Origin: Streptomyces sp. NBC_01485
Lineage (GTDB): Bacteria > Actinomycetota > Actinomycetes > Streptomycetales > Streptomycetaceae
Direction: 5' to 3'
DNA: 64,000 bases
Assembly (NCBI RefSeq): GCF_036227125.1
Contig: NZ_CP109435.1
Coordinates: 3,100,001 to 3,164,000 of the forward strand
Made by a program: the position numbers and the translations under genes. The notes beneath the pieces were generated by a model, which saw nothing but the letters and a program-made list of their open reading frames with translations, made no database searches and was not told the origin of the DNA. Shown in pieces: positions 50,580-62,808 of this stretch. Position 1 is the first letter of the stretch; each line of letters starts with the position of its first letter.

Positions 50580-50623
50580 TTCACCTGAACACAGGCACGG
50601 GTTCACCTGAACACAAGCACGGG
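50580..50623. repeat. 22-bp direct tandem repeat
   Basis: Two adjacent 22-base copies (50580-50601 and 50602-50623) differ at one base (G or A at the 15th). They lie between the ligase gene and lepA, just beside the lepA terminator. Confidence 0.75.
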
Positions 50624-50652
50624 GTCCGGCACGCCGCAGCGCGCCGGACCCC
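50621..50652. terminator. Stem-loop terminator downstream of lepA
   Basis: GGGGTCCGGC (50621-50630) pairs perfectly with GCCGGACCCC (50643-50652) around a 12-base loop, 44 bases beyond the lepA stop (minus strand). Confidence 0.75.
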
Positions 50653-50696
50653 GGAAACCGGCGGTCGTCCCGGCTGGTACCGGTATCCCGTCCCGG

Positions 50697-52565
<1,869 letters not shown>

Positions 52566-52760
52566 GCAGGGTCCTGATTCTTGAGATATCCGCAGGGTCA
52601 GCGGCTCGGGTCGGATCGATACGTAGGCTCCATGGTCCCACGGGCGGCGACCGGGGGCCGGTTTGGGCCACTCGCGGGGCCGCTGGTAGTCTGGGCAGCT
52701 GTGTCTCGTGCCCTCTCAGCGTGAGGCACATCGGAAACCTGAAAAGAAGAGGCTTACTTC

Positions 52761-53027
52761 GTGGCGAACATCAAGTCCCAGATCAAGCGGAACAAGACCA
52801 ACGAGAAGGCTCGGCTGCGCAACAAGGCCATCAAGTCCTCTCTGAAGACCGCGGTCCGCAAGGCCCGTGAGGCTGCTGCCGCGGGTGACGTCGAGAAGGC
52901 CACCGAGTACCAGCGCGCTGCCGCGCGTCAGCTCGACAAGGCCGTCTCGAAGGGTGTCATCCACAAGAACCAGGCCGCCAACAAGAAGTCGGCGCTTGCT
53001 TCCAAGGTCGAGTCCCTCAAGGTCTGA
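52761..53027 (+). CDS. rpsT: 30S ribosomal protein S20
   Basis: The 88-residue, Lys/Arg/Ala-rich protein ([29 protein letters not shown] in parts) is S20, which stabilises the 16S rRNA 5' and 3' minor regions. Start is GTG at 52761 with AGAAGAGG about 8 nt upstream. A -10-like TAGTCT lies near 52687 and a leader of about 65 bases follows. Confidence 0.97.
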   Translation: MANIKSQIKRNKTNEKARLRNKAIKSSLKTAVRKAREAAAAGDVEKATEYQRAAARQLDKAVSKGVIHKNQAANKKSALASKVESLKV

Positions 53028-53177
53028 GCTTCTCAACTGATCCGACTCTGATCTGATCGCCGGAGGGGTCCAGCGGGCCCTCTCTCATCCGCTCCCGTCC
53101 GGCACCCTCGAGCCTGTGCGCGACTGCGTTCGCCACGCGGGTACGGGCTCACACCAGCTTGATCAGCGTGAACCGGA

Positions 53178-53215
53178 GGCCCCGGTGCCGCCCTTCCCAA
53201 GGCGGCACCGGGGCC
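53178..53215. terminator. Strong stem-loop terminator after rpsT
   Basis: GGCCCCGGTGCCGCC (53178-53192) pairs perfectly with GGCGGCACCGGGGCC (53201-53215) around an 8-base loop, followed by TTCGG. It lies 150 bases past the rpsT stop and could serve both strands. Confidence 0.85.
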
Positions 53216-53221
53216 TTCGGC

Positions 53222-53293
53222 ATGCGCTCACCGGGCTGCGGCATTCTCCGGGGCTTCGGCACTCTCCGGGGCTGCGGCGCTCTCCGGGAGCTT
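53222..53293. repeat. 18-bp tandem repeat
   Basis: Four consecutive 18-base units (53222-53239, 53240-53257, 53258-53275, 53276-53293) share the core GGCRYTCTCCGGGGCTKC; the first unit is the most diverged. They sit between the rpsT terminator and the SnoaL-like gene. Confidence 0.7.
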
Positions 53294-53317
53294 GGCGCGG
53301 CTCACGACCGGTCACGC

Positions 53318-53713
53318 TCACGCCCAGAACGTGTTGGCCTTGTCGATGTTCGCGACGCACTCGTCGAGGTCGGTCATCTTGTCTCCGACGATCCGGAAGA
53401 CGATGCCTCCCATGTCGTCGATGTGCTTGCCGTTGCGGTCGGCGGTGAAACGGTGCAGGGAGATCGCGTGCCCTCGGCCGTCGACGAGTACGTTCTGCAG
53501 CTCGACGCGCATCGACCCGCCCGTCTCCGAGAAGAGCCGGCCGTACATGCCGATGATGGCGTCGAGGCCCTTGAAGTCCCCGGACAGCGAGTGGGAACCG
53601 GGCACGTGGTGCGTACAGTCCCCCGTCATCATTCCGCGCAGGGTGTCCATGTCTCCGCGCGTGAAGGCTTCGTATCCCTTGCGGACGAGCATTGCGTGCG
53701 GGTGTTCAGCCAT
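53318..53713 (-). CDS. SnoaL-like / NTF2-fold protein
   Basis: The 131-residue protein has the cone-like NTF2/SnoaL pattern: LVRKGYEAFTRGDMDTLRGMMTGDCTHHVPG, GLDAIIGMYGRLF and DMGGIVFRIVGDKMTDLDEC. Such folds serve isomerases, hydrolases or binding proteins; the substrate is unknown. The ATG at 53713 is supported by AAAGGTGG about 10 nt upstream. Confidence 0.8.
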   Translation of the reverse strand: MAEHPHAMLVRKGYEAFTRGDMDTLRGMMTGDCTHHVPGSHSLSGDFKGLDAIIGMYGRLFSETGGSMRVELQNVLVDGRGHAISLHRFTADRNGKHIDDMGGIVFRIVGDKMTDLDECVANIDKANTFWA

Positions 53714-53831
53714 GTCGATCGCCACCTTTCGCATGCGTCGGCGCTGTGCGGCCGCTAGGTCCGATTCTCCTCTCCGACGGGGGAACGGCGACTGGATCAC
53801 ACGACCGCATCGCCCCCAGGGGCGCCTTGCA

Positions 53832-53894
53832 AAGCCCCGGGAAGGGCTCGGGCAACCCCTGGGAAGGACCCGGGCAAGCCCCGGGAAGGGTCGC
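53832..53894. repeat. 22-bp tandem repeat adjoining the holA stop
   Basis: Two 22-base units (53832-53853 and 53854-53875) and a 19-base partial third unit (to 53894) share AAGCCCCGGGAAGGGCTCGGGC with substitutions. The last unit touches the holA stop codon. Confidence 0.7.
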
Positions 53895-54883
53895 TATCCG
53901 CGGCCCCCGGACCGGGCCGCCCGCGCGACCGCAACGACGGCCTTCTCAAGGGCGTACTCGGGATCGTCGCCCCCGCCCTTCACCCCGGCGTCCGCCTCGG
54001 CCACGGCGCGCAGCGCGACGGAGACGCCGTCCGGCGTCCACCCCCGCATCTGCTGCCGCACCCGGTCGATCTTCCACGGCGGCATGCCCAGCTCCCGCGC
54101 GAGGTCGGCCGGCCGGCCGCCGCGCGCGGAGGACAGCTTGCCGATGGCCCGTACGCCCTGGGCGAGCGCGCTGGTGATCAGCACCGGCGCGACGCCGGTG
54201 GCCAGCGACCAGCGCAGCGCCTCCAGCGCCTCCGCCGCGCGCCCCTCCACCGCCCGGTCGGCGACGGTGAAACTCGACGCCTCGGCCCGCCCCGTGTAGT
54301 ACCGCCCGACGACCGCCTCGTCGATGGTCCCCTCCACGTCGGCGACCAACTGGGTCACCGCCGACGCCAGCTCCCGCAGATCGCTGCCGATGGCGTCGAC
54401 GAGCACCTGGCAGGCCTCGGGCGTCGCGGACCGCCCGGTCGCCCGGAACTCCTGCCTCACGAAGGCCAGCCGATCAGCCGGCTTGGTCATCTTCGGGCAG
54501 GCCACCTCGCGCGCCCCAGCCTTGCGCGCGGCGTCCAGCAGCGCCTTGCCCTTGACCCCGCCGGCGTGCAGCAGCACGAGCGTGATCTCCTCGGCGGGCG
54601 CGCCGAGGTACGCCTTGACGTCCTTGATCGTGTCGGCGGACAGGTCATGCGCGTTGCGTACGACCACGACCTTGCGCTCCGCGAAGAGCGACGGGCTGGT
54701 CAGCTCGGCGAGCGTGCCGGGCTGCAACTGGTCCGAGGTCAGGTCACGTACGTCCGTGTCGGCGTCGGAGGCCCGGGCGGCGGCCACCACCTCCTGCACG
54801 GCACGGTCGAGCAGCAGGTCCTCCTGGCCCACGGCAAGCGTCACCGAGGCGAGAGGGTCGTCATTCGCAGTCTTCCTGGCCAT
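53894..54883 (-). CDS. holA: DNA polymerase III subunit delta
   Basis: The 329-residue subunit of the clamp-loader opens the beta ring and binds it. The order VTLAVGQEDLLLDRAVQEVV, then SLFAERKVVVVRNA, then LAFVRQEFRATG and the C-terminal collar helices is typical. The ATG at 54883 gives MARKTANDDP. The gene lies downstream of comEC/comEA and an acidic small gene, the same relative order as in other streptomycetes. Confidence 0.92.
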   Translation of the reverse strand: MARKTANDDPLASVTLAVGQEDLLLDRAVQEVVAAARASDADTDVRDLTSDQLQPGTLAELTSPSLFAERKVVVVRNAHDLSADTIKDVKAYLGAPAEEITLVLLHAGGVKGKALLDAARKAGAREVACPKMTKPADRLAFVRQEFRATGRSATPEACQVLVDAIGSDLRELASAVTQLVADVEGTIDEAVVGRYYTGRAEASSFTVADRAVEGRAAEALEALRWSLATGVAPVLITSALAQGVRAIGKLSSARGGRPADLARELGMPPWKIDRVRQQMRGWTPDGVSVALRAVAEADAGVKGGGDDPEYALEKAVVAVARAARSGGRG

Positions 54884-55014
54884 TGCGCCAAGCATGGCAC
54901 GGCCCACTGACAACGCGGCCCGCTGAGCCAAGGGGCCACTGAACGACTGCGCCACTGCGCGACTGCGCCACTGCAGACGCGGCTCACTCGACGACGAGGC
55001 CCCGAGCGGCTGCC

Positions 55015-55278
55015 CTACGGCTCCTCCCGCCAGCCCTCCCACTCACCCGCGAACGCGTCCAGCGCCGCCGCGTCGAGCCGCTCGTCCTCGTCCCGCAGCA
55101 GGACGAGCCACTGCGCGTCCTCCGCGTCGTCCTCCCCGGCCAACGCGTCCCGGACGATCTGCGGCTCCTCTCGCACGCCGAAACGCTCGGCGAGCTCCTG
55201 CGCCGCCTCCTCCGCGGCATCGCGATCGGGCAGCACCAGCACATGTCTCACATCGCTCACGGGCCCATCTTCAGGCAC
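55015..55278 (-). CDS. Small acidic conserved hypothetical protein
   Basis: The 87-residue protein is strongly acidic with DRDAAEEAAQELAERFG and DERLDAAALDAFAGEWEGW. It has no recognised domain. It starts at GTG 55278 or, alternatively, GTG 55260 (VSDVRHVLV). It lies between holA and the YceI gene on the same strand; genes of this size and acidity occur beside holA in streptomycetes. Confidence 0.55.
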   Translation of the reverse strand: MPEDGPVSDVRHVLVLPDRDAAEEAAQELAERFGVREEPQIVRDALAGEDDAEDAQWLVLLRDEDERLDAAALDAFAGEWEGWREEP

Positions 55279-55394
55279 GCGCGAAGGGGACGGACCGCCG
55301 GGTCAGCCGGCAGAAGGGCAGGAGGGCAGATGCGCAAACGGGCAGTGGGGCAGACGGGCAGTCGGGCGGACGGGCAGTCGGCACGGACCGCAGC

Positions 55395-56303
55395 TCAGCC
55401 CTTGGGGACGATCTGCACGTCCAGCTCGATACGAATACTGGGCCCGACCACCGCGATGCCCCGCGCCAGCATCGACTGCCAACTGACGGTGAAGTCGTCC
55501 CGGTGCAGTTCGGTCCGCGCCCGACAGGCCGCCCGCGCCTCGCCGCCCATGCCGTTGCCGATCCCGAGATACTCCGTGTCCAGCGTCACCGTCCGCGTCA
55601 CACCGTGCAGCGACAGCGCCCCGGTGACGGCCCACCGGCTGCCGCCCTTGTGCACGAACCGCTCGCTGTAGAACTCGAGCGTCGGAAACCGCCCGACGTC
55701 CAGGAAGTCCGGGGACCGCAGATGGTCGTCCCGCATCCTGACGTTCGTGTCGATGGACGCCGCGTCGATCACCACATGCATCGCCGACTGCTCCACCCGC
55801 TCGGCGATCCGCACCGCCCCCGCGAACGAGTTGAACCGTCCGTGGATCCGGGCGAGCCCGATGTGCCGCGCGGTGAACCCGATCGAGGAATGCGTCTGCT
55901 CGATCTCCCAGTCCCCCGCCGCCGGCAACTCCGGCGGCCGCGCGACCTGGAGCGTCACATCACCGAGCGACGCCAGCGCGTTCTCCCCGACCGTCGCGGT
56001 CACCCGGTAGGGCGTGTAACCCTCGGCGGACACCGCGAGCCGGTACTCCCCCGCCGGCACCGTCGTCATGAACGCCCCGAAAGGATCCGTGCCGCCGCTG
56101 ACGACCTTGCGGCCCCGCGCGTCGCTCACCGCGAACTCCGCGTGCGGCACCGGCTCCTTGACCGGGTCGAGCACCCGGCAGCTCAGCACTCCGGCGTTCG
56201 CCGGGGTGTGGACCGCAGCGAGGGGACTCGTCCGCTGCGCCCGGTTCGTGCGGTTTTCCAGCCAACGGCCCAACATCCACGACACCCCTGCGCGACTTGA
56301 CAT
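55395..56303 (-). CDS. YceI-like protein with N-terminal carboxypeptidase-regulatory-like domain
   Basis: The 302-residue protein has a small beta-sandwich of about 80 residues (residues 35-120: AGVLSCRVLDPVKEPVPHAEFAV, AGEYRLAVSAEGYTPYR) and then a YceI domain (WEIEQTHSSIGFTARHIGLARIHGRFNSF, TLEFYSERFVHKGGSRW, FTVSWQSMLARGIAVVGPS). YceI proteins bind long-chain isoprenoids or fatty acids in a lipocalin-like barrel. No signal peptide is seen, which is unusual for a YceI protein of this layout. Confidence 0.85.
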   Translation of the reverse strand: MSSRAGVSWMLGRWLENRTNRAQRTSPLAAVHTPANAGVLSCRVLDPVKEPVPHAEFAVSDARGRKVVSGGTDPFGAFMTTVPAGEYRLAVSAEGYTPYRVTATVGENALASLGDVTLQVARPPELPAAGDWEIEQTHSSIGFTARHIGLARIHGRFNSFAGAVRIAERVEQSAMHVVIDAASIDTNVRMRDDHLRSPDFLDVGRFPTLEFYSERFVHKGGSRWAVTGALSLHGVTRTVTLDTEYLGIGNGMGGEARAACRARTELHRDDFTVSWQSMLARGIAVVGPSIRIELDVQIVPKG

Positions 56304-56435
56304 CACCTGCTGTCGAAGAAGCATTCGATCACCGATGCGGCATACGAGGCAAGACAAGCCCACATCGCGGGAAACCAGCAGATGTGCTGGTACTACGCAC
56401 GAGTAGCCCCGTCTGGCCGGAATCTACCCCTCCGA

Positions 56436-57668
<1,233 letters not shown>

Positions 57669-57672
57669 GACC

Positions 57673-60483
57673 TCAGTCTCGCGCCACTCGCACCTCCCCG
57701 CCCGGGCCCGCGACGACCGCCAGCGCGCCGTCCCGGTCCGTCCGCAGCACCACCGCGCCTCCCGCGCGCAGTGCCGCGACCGTGCTGGGCGCGGGATGCC
57801 CGTACGGATTGTCCGCGCCACACGAGATCAGCGCCAGCCGTGGCGCCACCGCGCGTATGAGCCCCGGGTCCTGGTAGGCCGAGCCATGATGGGCCACCTT
57901 GAGGACGTCCACTCCGCGCAGCAACGCAGCCGCCGGGGAACGCAACAGGGCTTGCTGGGCCGGGGGTTCGAGGTCGCCGAGCATCAGCATCCGCAGCCCG
58001 GCCGACCGGACGAGCAGCGTCACGCTCGCGTCGTTCGGCCCGTCCGGTTCCGGCGCCGGGCGCGGTGGCGGCCACAACACCTCCCAGTCGAGAGCACCGG
58101 CCCGCCGCTGCTCCCCGGCCACGGCACGCACCACGGGAACGCCCCGCGCCTGAGCCTCCTTCCGTACGAACTCCACCTGGTCCACGGGCTGCTCGAACCC
58201 CGTCGTCTCGATCGCGCCCACCTCTCGTCCACGCAGCACCCCCGGCAGTCCGGCCACATGGTCGGCGTGGAAGTGGGTGAGCACTACGAGCGGCACCCGG
58301 GTGATGCCGAGCGCGCGCAGGCAGCGGTCGACCAGCGTCGGATCCGGCCCGGCGTCCACCACCACGCCGGCTCCCTCGCCCGCCGCGAGGACGGTCGCGT
58401 CGCCCTGTCCCACGTCGCACATCGCCAGCCGCCAGCCCGGCGGCGGCCAGCCCGTGAGCACCCGGGTCAGCGGCGGCGGTTGCACCACCACCAGCAGGAG
58501 CAGCACCCCGCAGACCCCGCACAGCCACGGATGCCTCAACAACCGCCGCCCGAGCATCACCACCCCGGCCGTGACAAGGGCGAGCAACAGCGCCCCACTC
58601 CAACTCCCGGGCCAGTCCACTCCCCCGCCGGGCAGCGCCGCCCCGCTCCGCGCCACGCCCGCGATCCACCCGGCCGGCCAACTCGCGCACCACGCCAGCG
58701 CCTTGGCCACCGGCATCGCCACGGGCGCCGTCGCCAGCACCGCGAAGCCCAGCACCGTCGCCGGCGCGACCGCGAACTCCACAAGGAGATTGCAGGGCAC
58801 CGCCACCAGACTCACCCGCGCCGACAGCACAGCGACGACCGGCGCACACAGAGCCTGCGCGGCTCCCGCGGCCGCCAACGCCTCCGCGAGCCTCGGTGGC
58901 ACCCGGCGCCGGCGCAGCGCGGCACTCCAACGCGGCGCCAGCGTCAGCAAGGCCCCGGTGGCCAGGACGGACAGCAGGAACCCGTAACTCCGGGCCAGCC
59001 ACGGGTCGTACAGCACGAGCAGCAGCACCGCCGTCGCCAGCGCCGGGATGAGGGATCTGCGGCGGCCGGTCGCCAGGGCGAGCAGCACGATCGCCCCGCA
59101 GGCCGCCGCGCGCAGCACACTCGGGTCGGGCCGGCACACGACCACGAAGCCGAGCGTGAGCGCTCCGCCGAGCAGCGCGGTCGCTCGCAGGGGGACGCCG
59201 AGCCGGGGCGCCAGGCCGCGGCGCTCGACATGCTGGGCCAGCCCTGGCGGGCCGAGGAGCAGAGCGAGGATGATCGTGAGGTTGCTCCCGGAGACGGCGA
59301 GGGTGTGCGCCAGGTCCGTCTCCTTGAAGGCCTCGTCCAGTTCGGGCGTGATCCGCGAGGTGTCCCCGACGACCAGCCCCGGCAGCAGCGCCCTGGCGTC
59401 CGCCGCCAGTCCGTCGGTGGCCGCCCGAAGTCCCGCCCGCAACCGCCCCGCCAACCGCTGCGCAGCCGACGGTTCCCGCACGACCGACGGCACCGCACGA
59501 TCCCGCACCCGCAACACAGCCGCGATCCGGTCCCCACCGGCCAGCGCGGGCACCAACCGCCCGGTCACCTGGACCCGAGTCGACGGCAACAACCCCAGCC
59601 ACGACACCGCCCCGGACCTCACCCCGGCACCCCGCCCACCCCCGAACGGCTCCCGCCCACCCGACTCCGCACGCCCACCCCCGAACGGCTCCCGCCCACC
59701 CGACTCCGCACGCCCACCGCCGGACAGCTCCCGCCCATCGAGCGCCGCACGCGGCCCACCCTCGCCCCGGCTCGACCCGACGTCCACTACCACCAGCACC
59801 GGGGCCCGCGTCGCCACCGCCGTCCCGGCCGGCCCTTCGACGCCGCGCACCTCCGCGTTGATCAGGACGGAGTCCGGGGTCACGTGGTCGCCTCTGACGC
59901 GGGGCCGGGTGAGCCGTGGGTCGGAGGTGATCTCGACCTCGGCGGTGACGGTCGCGTACTCCCGCGCCAACGCCGGCACCGGCCCCCGTCGCAGATCGGC
60001 CCCGTGCAGCCCGGCCGACGCGGCAGCGGCGGCCACGCAGAGCAACGAGGCGGCAAAGGTGACACGGGGCCAGATCTTCCGGCCACCACCGGACCGAACG
60101 CCGGGAGACCGGAAACCGCCCGCCCCGTGCCCCACTCCCTGCCCCGCTCCATGCCCTGCGCCGCGCACCCCACCACGCCTCGCGGCACGCTCTGCACCGC
60201 GCCCCGCACTTCGCCGCCCCACGATCAGCAGAGCACCGGCAGTCACCAGGCAGACGATCACGATGCCGCCGACCAGCCCCGGCGGCGCGTCCAACGTCAG
60301 CGCCGCCGTCGCCCAGGCCGCGAGCGCGGGCGGTACGAGCCGTAGGTCCACCGGCCCTTCCTGACGCGGGTTCGCATCACCCAGGCGCCTCCCGGAGGCT
60401 GCGTGCACGGCTTGGCGGGCGCGGGAACCAGATGCGGCCCGAACACCGACGACCTCAGCGTCTTCGCTGTCTTCGCTCCTCAT
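57673..60483 (-). CDS. comEC: ComEC/Rec2 DNA-uptake channel protein
   Basis: The 936-residue protein has an N-terminal soluble OB-like part, a ComEC competence membrane domain with about 10 hydrophobic segments (residues 330-690, such as HTLAVSGSNLTIILALLL) and a C-terminal metallo-beta-lactamase-like domain (DVGQGDATVLAAGEGAGVVVDAG, LTHFHADHVAGL, MLGDLEPPAQ). ComEC imports single-stranded DNA. The start overlaps the comEA TGA by four bases; GTG at 60351 with AGGAAGG is an alternative. A 13-residue repeat sits near residue 250. Confidence 0.93.
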   Translation of the reverse strand: MRSEDSEDAEVVGVRAASGSRARQAVHAASGRRLGDANPRQEGPVDLRLVPPALAAWATAALTLDAPPGLVGGIVIVCLVTAGALLIVGRRSAGRGAERAARRGGVRGAGHGAGQGVGHGAGGFRSPGVRSGGGRKIWPRVTFAASLLCVAAAAASAGLHGADLRRGPVPALAREYATVTAEVEITSDPRLTRPRVRGDHVTPDSVLINAEVRGVEGPAGTAVATRAPVLVVVDVGSSRGEGGPRAALDGRELSGGGRAESGGREPFGGGRAESGGREPFGGGRGAGVRSGAVSWLGLLPSTRVQVTGRLVPALAGGDRIAAVLRVRDRAVPSVVREPSAAQRLAGRLRAGLRAATDGLAADARALLPGLVVGDTSRITPELDEAFKETDLAHTLAVSGSNLTIILALLLGPPGLAQHVERRGLAPRLGVPLRATALLGGALTLGFVVVCRPDPSVLRAAACGAIVLLALATGRRRSLIPALATAVLLLVLYDPWLARSYGFLLSVLATGALLTLAPRWSAALRRRRVPPRLAEALAAAGAAQALCAPVVAVLSARVSLVAVPCNLLVEFAVAPATVLGFAVLATAPVAMPVAKALAWCASWPAGWIAGVARSGAALPGGGVDWPGSWSGALLLALVTAGVVMLGRRLLRHPWLCGVCGVLLLLVVVQPPPLTRVLTGWPPPGWRLAMCDVGQGDATVLAAGEGAGVVVDAGPDPTLVDRCLRALGITRVPLVVLTHFHADHVAGLPGVLRGREVGAIETTGFEQPVDQVEFVRKEAQARGVPVVRAVAGEQRRAGALDWEVLWPPPRPAPEPDGPNDASVTLLVRSAGLRMLMLGDLEPPAQQALLRSPAAALLRGVDVLKVAHHGSAYQDPGLIRAVAPRLALISCGADNPYGHPAPSTVAALRAGGAVVLRTDRDGALAVVAGPGGEVRVARD
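59632..59740. repeat. 39-bp tandem repeat inside comEC
   Basis: Three consecutive 39-base units encode GGREPFGGGRAES-type 13-residue repeats between the OB-like part and the membrane domain of ComEC. The last two units are nearly identical. Confidence 0.75.
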
Positions 60484-61682
60484 GGCCGCACGAGATTCCG
60501 CAGGTCGGCGAAGCGCCGCTCGCCGATGCCGTTGACCTCGCGCAGCTCGTCCACCGACCGGAAACCGCCGTGCTGCGCGCGGTAGTCGACGATGTGCTGC
60601 GCCAACACGGGCCCCACACCGGGCAAGGTGTCGAGTTGATCCACAGTGCCCGTGTTGAGAGAGACGGGAACCGGCGGCCCGGCCCCCATACCGGCACCGG
60701 CGGAACCCGCTGTCCCCGTTCCCGCCCCCGTCCCGGCAGCCCCAGCCAGCGTTGGGCCGCCGACGACGACCTGCTCCCCGTCCACAAGGAAGCGGGCGCG
60801 ATTGAGACCGTCGGTGTTGGTCCCCGGCCGCACTCCACCGGCCGCGCCCAACGCGTCGACCACCCGTGAACCAGCGGGGAGGCGGTGGATCCCGGGCTTC
60901 CGCACCTTGCCGCTGACGTCCACCACGATCTCAGCCCCGGCCGTGCTCCCCATACCCGGCGGGCCGACGGAAGCGGCGGGCTCGGCAGCCCGGTTCTGCT
61001 CACCTGCCTCGTAAGGGGCCGCAGCTCGCACCACCTCCGGCGCCCTTACCGGCTGAGCCCGGCCGACCCAGAAGTGCTGCACGGCGAAGGCAGCGGCGGC
61101 GACCAGCAGCGCCGTGAGCGCGAGCACGCTCCTGCGCTCCAGGCCGCAGCGCGCCTGCAACCACACCGGCATCCGCTCCCGCAGAGCCAGCCCCGCCCGC
61201 TCCTGCCAGGCCCCAGCAGCGCGAGGAGCCGTCCCGTGACGATCCTCACCGTGGCCGAGGCCGAGGCCAAGTTCGGGGTCGACGTCGAGGTCAAGGTCGA
61301 CGTCAACACGCTGCTCACCCGAACCACCGACCCCACCCCCGACTTCCCCCACATCGGACGCCTTCAGCGCACCCGACCCAACCGACCCAACCGGCGCACC
61401 CGCCACCCCCGTCGTCGCCGACGCACCCACCCCCGAATCCACACCCCCACCCCCGCCATCACCACCCCCACCCGGCGGCCCCATCCCCAATTCCCCCCGC
61501 TCCCGCTCCCGTTCGGCGAACAACACCCGCGCCCGACGACGAACCTCCTCTGCCGAGGCATGCCGCTGTCCGGCCCGGCCGGCGACAGGTGGACGGAGAC
61601 GGTGGGAGCGGCCGTCCGAGCCGGGAACCCGGCCGGGGCCGCTGGTCGCGTTCGTGCTGCGTGAGCGTGATCGAAGTGCCAT
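60480..61682 (-). CDS. comEA: ComEA-like DNA-binding competence protein
   Basis: The 400-residue protein has a long low-complexity cytoplasmic N-part (Gly/Asp/Val-rich, with DVDLDLDVDPELGLGLG), one transmembrane helix (SVLALTALLVAAAAFAVQHF), an SLBB domain (EIVVDVSGKVRKPGIHRLPAGSRV) and C-terminal helix-hairpin-helix pair (LDTLPGVGPVLAQHIVDYR, VNGIGERRFADLRNL) that binds DNA. It delivers DNA to ComEC. Start taken at ATG 61682; GTG at 61700 is another option. Confidence 0.88.
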   Translation of the reverse strand: MALRSRSRSTNATSGPGRVPGSDGRSHRLRPPVAGRAGQRHASAEEVRRRARVLFAERERERGELGMGPPGGGGDGGGGGVDSGVGASATTGVAGAPVGSVGSGALKASDVGEVGGGVGGSGEQRVDVDLDLDVDPELGLGLGHGEDRHGTAPRAAGAWQERAGLALRERMPVWLQARCGLERRSVLALTALLVAAAAFAVQHFWVGRAQPVRAPEVVRAAAPYEAGEQNRAAEPAASVGPPGMGSTAGAEIVVDVSGKVRKPGIHRLPAGSRVVDALGAAGGVRPGTNTDGLNRARFLVDGEQVVVGGPTLAGAAGTGAGTGTAGSAGAGMGAGPPVPVSLNTGTVDQLDTLPGVGPVLAQHIVDYRAQHGGFRSVDELREVNGIGERRFADLRNLVRP

Positions 61683-61750
61683 GCGACGAGGATCGGACAC
61701 TTCACCGAACTGCGATGATCTTGCTCAATTTCCGGGGATTACCGCCCAGT

Positions 61751-61759
61751 TGTGGATAA
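61751..61759. other. Single DnaA-box-like site upstream of comEA
   Basis: TGTGGATAA, which reads TTATCCACA on the minus strand, equals the E. coli DnaA-box consensus. Streptomyces prefers TTGTCCACA, and only one copy is here, so a replication role is unlikely. Confidence 0.3.
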
Positions 61760-61782
61760 CTCCGCCACCCATACGAGTGAGG

Positions 61783-61849
61783 GAAACCGGGAGCCGGAAG
61801 CCGAGAACCGGAAGTTGGGAACCGGTGGCCGGTAGCCGAGAACCAGGAG
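61783..61849. repeat. Degenerate direct repeat upstream of comEA
   Basis: Two roughly 31-base copies (61783-61814 and 61819-61849) share GAACCGG...GCCGGTAGCCGAGAACC with substitutions, in the gap between comEA and the DegV gene. Confidence 0.55.
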
Positions 61850-61852
61850 CCT

Positions 61853-62698
61853 TCAGCGCGGCGAGACCACGACGCCCAGCAACCCCGGCCCGGTATGCGC
61901 CCCGATCACCGCGCCGACCTCGCTCACGTGCAGGTCGACGAGCCCGGGCACGCGTGACCGCAGACGGTCCGCAAGGGCGGACGCCCGGTCGGGGGCGGCG
62001 AGATGGTGCACGGCGATGTCGACCGGCGCGCTGCCCGCCCGGTCGGCCACCAGCTCCTCCAGGCGGGCGATCGCCTTCGACGCCGTCCGCACCTTCTCCA
62101 GAAGGTCGATGCGCCCCCCGTCCAACTGGAGCAGCGGCTTCACCGCGAGCGCCGAGCCCAACAGGGCCTGGGCGGCACCGATCCGGCCGCCTCGGCGCAG
62201 GTAGTCCAGGGTGTCGACGTAGAAAAAGGCGGAGGTGCCCGCAGCCCGCTTCTCCGCCGCGGTGACCGCCTCGTCGACCGTGCCGCCCGTCTCGGCAGCC
62301 TCGGCCGCCGCGAGCGCGCAGAAGCCGAGCGCCATCGCGACCATGCCGGTGTCCACCACCCGCACCGGCACCGGCGCCTCACGCGCCGCGACGACCGCCG
62401 CGTCGTACGTGCCGGACAACTCGGCGGAGAGGTGGAGGGAGACGATGCCGGTGGCGCCGGACTCGGCGACCCTGCGGTACGTCTCCGCGAAGAGCTGGGG
62501 GCTCGGGCGCGAGGTGGTGACGGGGCGTCGCTTCTGCAGTGCCTGGGCGAGGGACCGGGTCGAGATCTCGGTGCCCTCTTCAAGAGCCTGGTCGCCGAGG
62601 ACGACGGTCAGGGGCACCGTGGTGATGCCGTGACGCTCCATCGTCCGCTGCGGCAAGTAGGCCGTTGAATCCGTGACGATCGCGACATGGCGGGACAT
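61853..62698 (-). CDS. DegV-family fatty-acid-binding protein
   Basis: The 281-residue protein has the two-domain DegV fold: HVAIVTDSTAYLP, VTTSRPSPQLFAE, SLHLSAELSGTYDAA, VVDTGMVAMALGF and the C-terminal SALAVKPLLQL and AVIGAHTGPGLLGVV. DegV proteins bind a fatty acid or fatty acyl-phosphate. TAACCT (62711-62706) lies 7 nt before the ATG on the minus strand, suggesting a leaderless start. Confidence 0.92.
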   Translation of the reverse strand: MSRHVAIVTDSTAYLPQRTMERHGITTVPLTVVLGDQALEEGTEISTRSLAQALQKRRPVTTSRPSPQLFAETYRRVAESGATGIVSLHLSAELSGTYDAAVVAAREAPVPVRVVDTGMVAMALGFCALAAAEAAETGGTVDEAVTAAEKRAAGTSAFFYVDTLDYLRRGGRIGAAQALLGSALAVKPLLQLDGGRIDLLEKVRTASKAIARLEELVADRAGSAPVDIAVHHLAAPDRASALADRLRSRVPGLVDLHVSEVGAVIGAHTGPGLLGVVVSPR

Positions 62699-62808
62699 GA
62701 CCTGGAGGTTACCTGGCGTAGCCCCCGTGTGGCAGCCCGGCCCCTCACAGTCGGTCCGCCCTTGACCGAATCACATACACCACCAGGCAGCACCTGCCCC
62801 AGGACACA

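Noticed and set aside
61751..61759. Replication-origin element
   Set aside because: Only one DnaA-box-like site is present and it differs from the Streptomyces preference.
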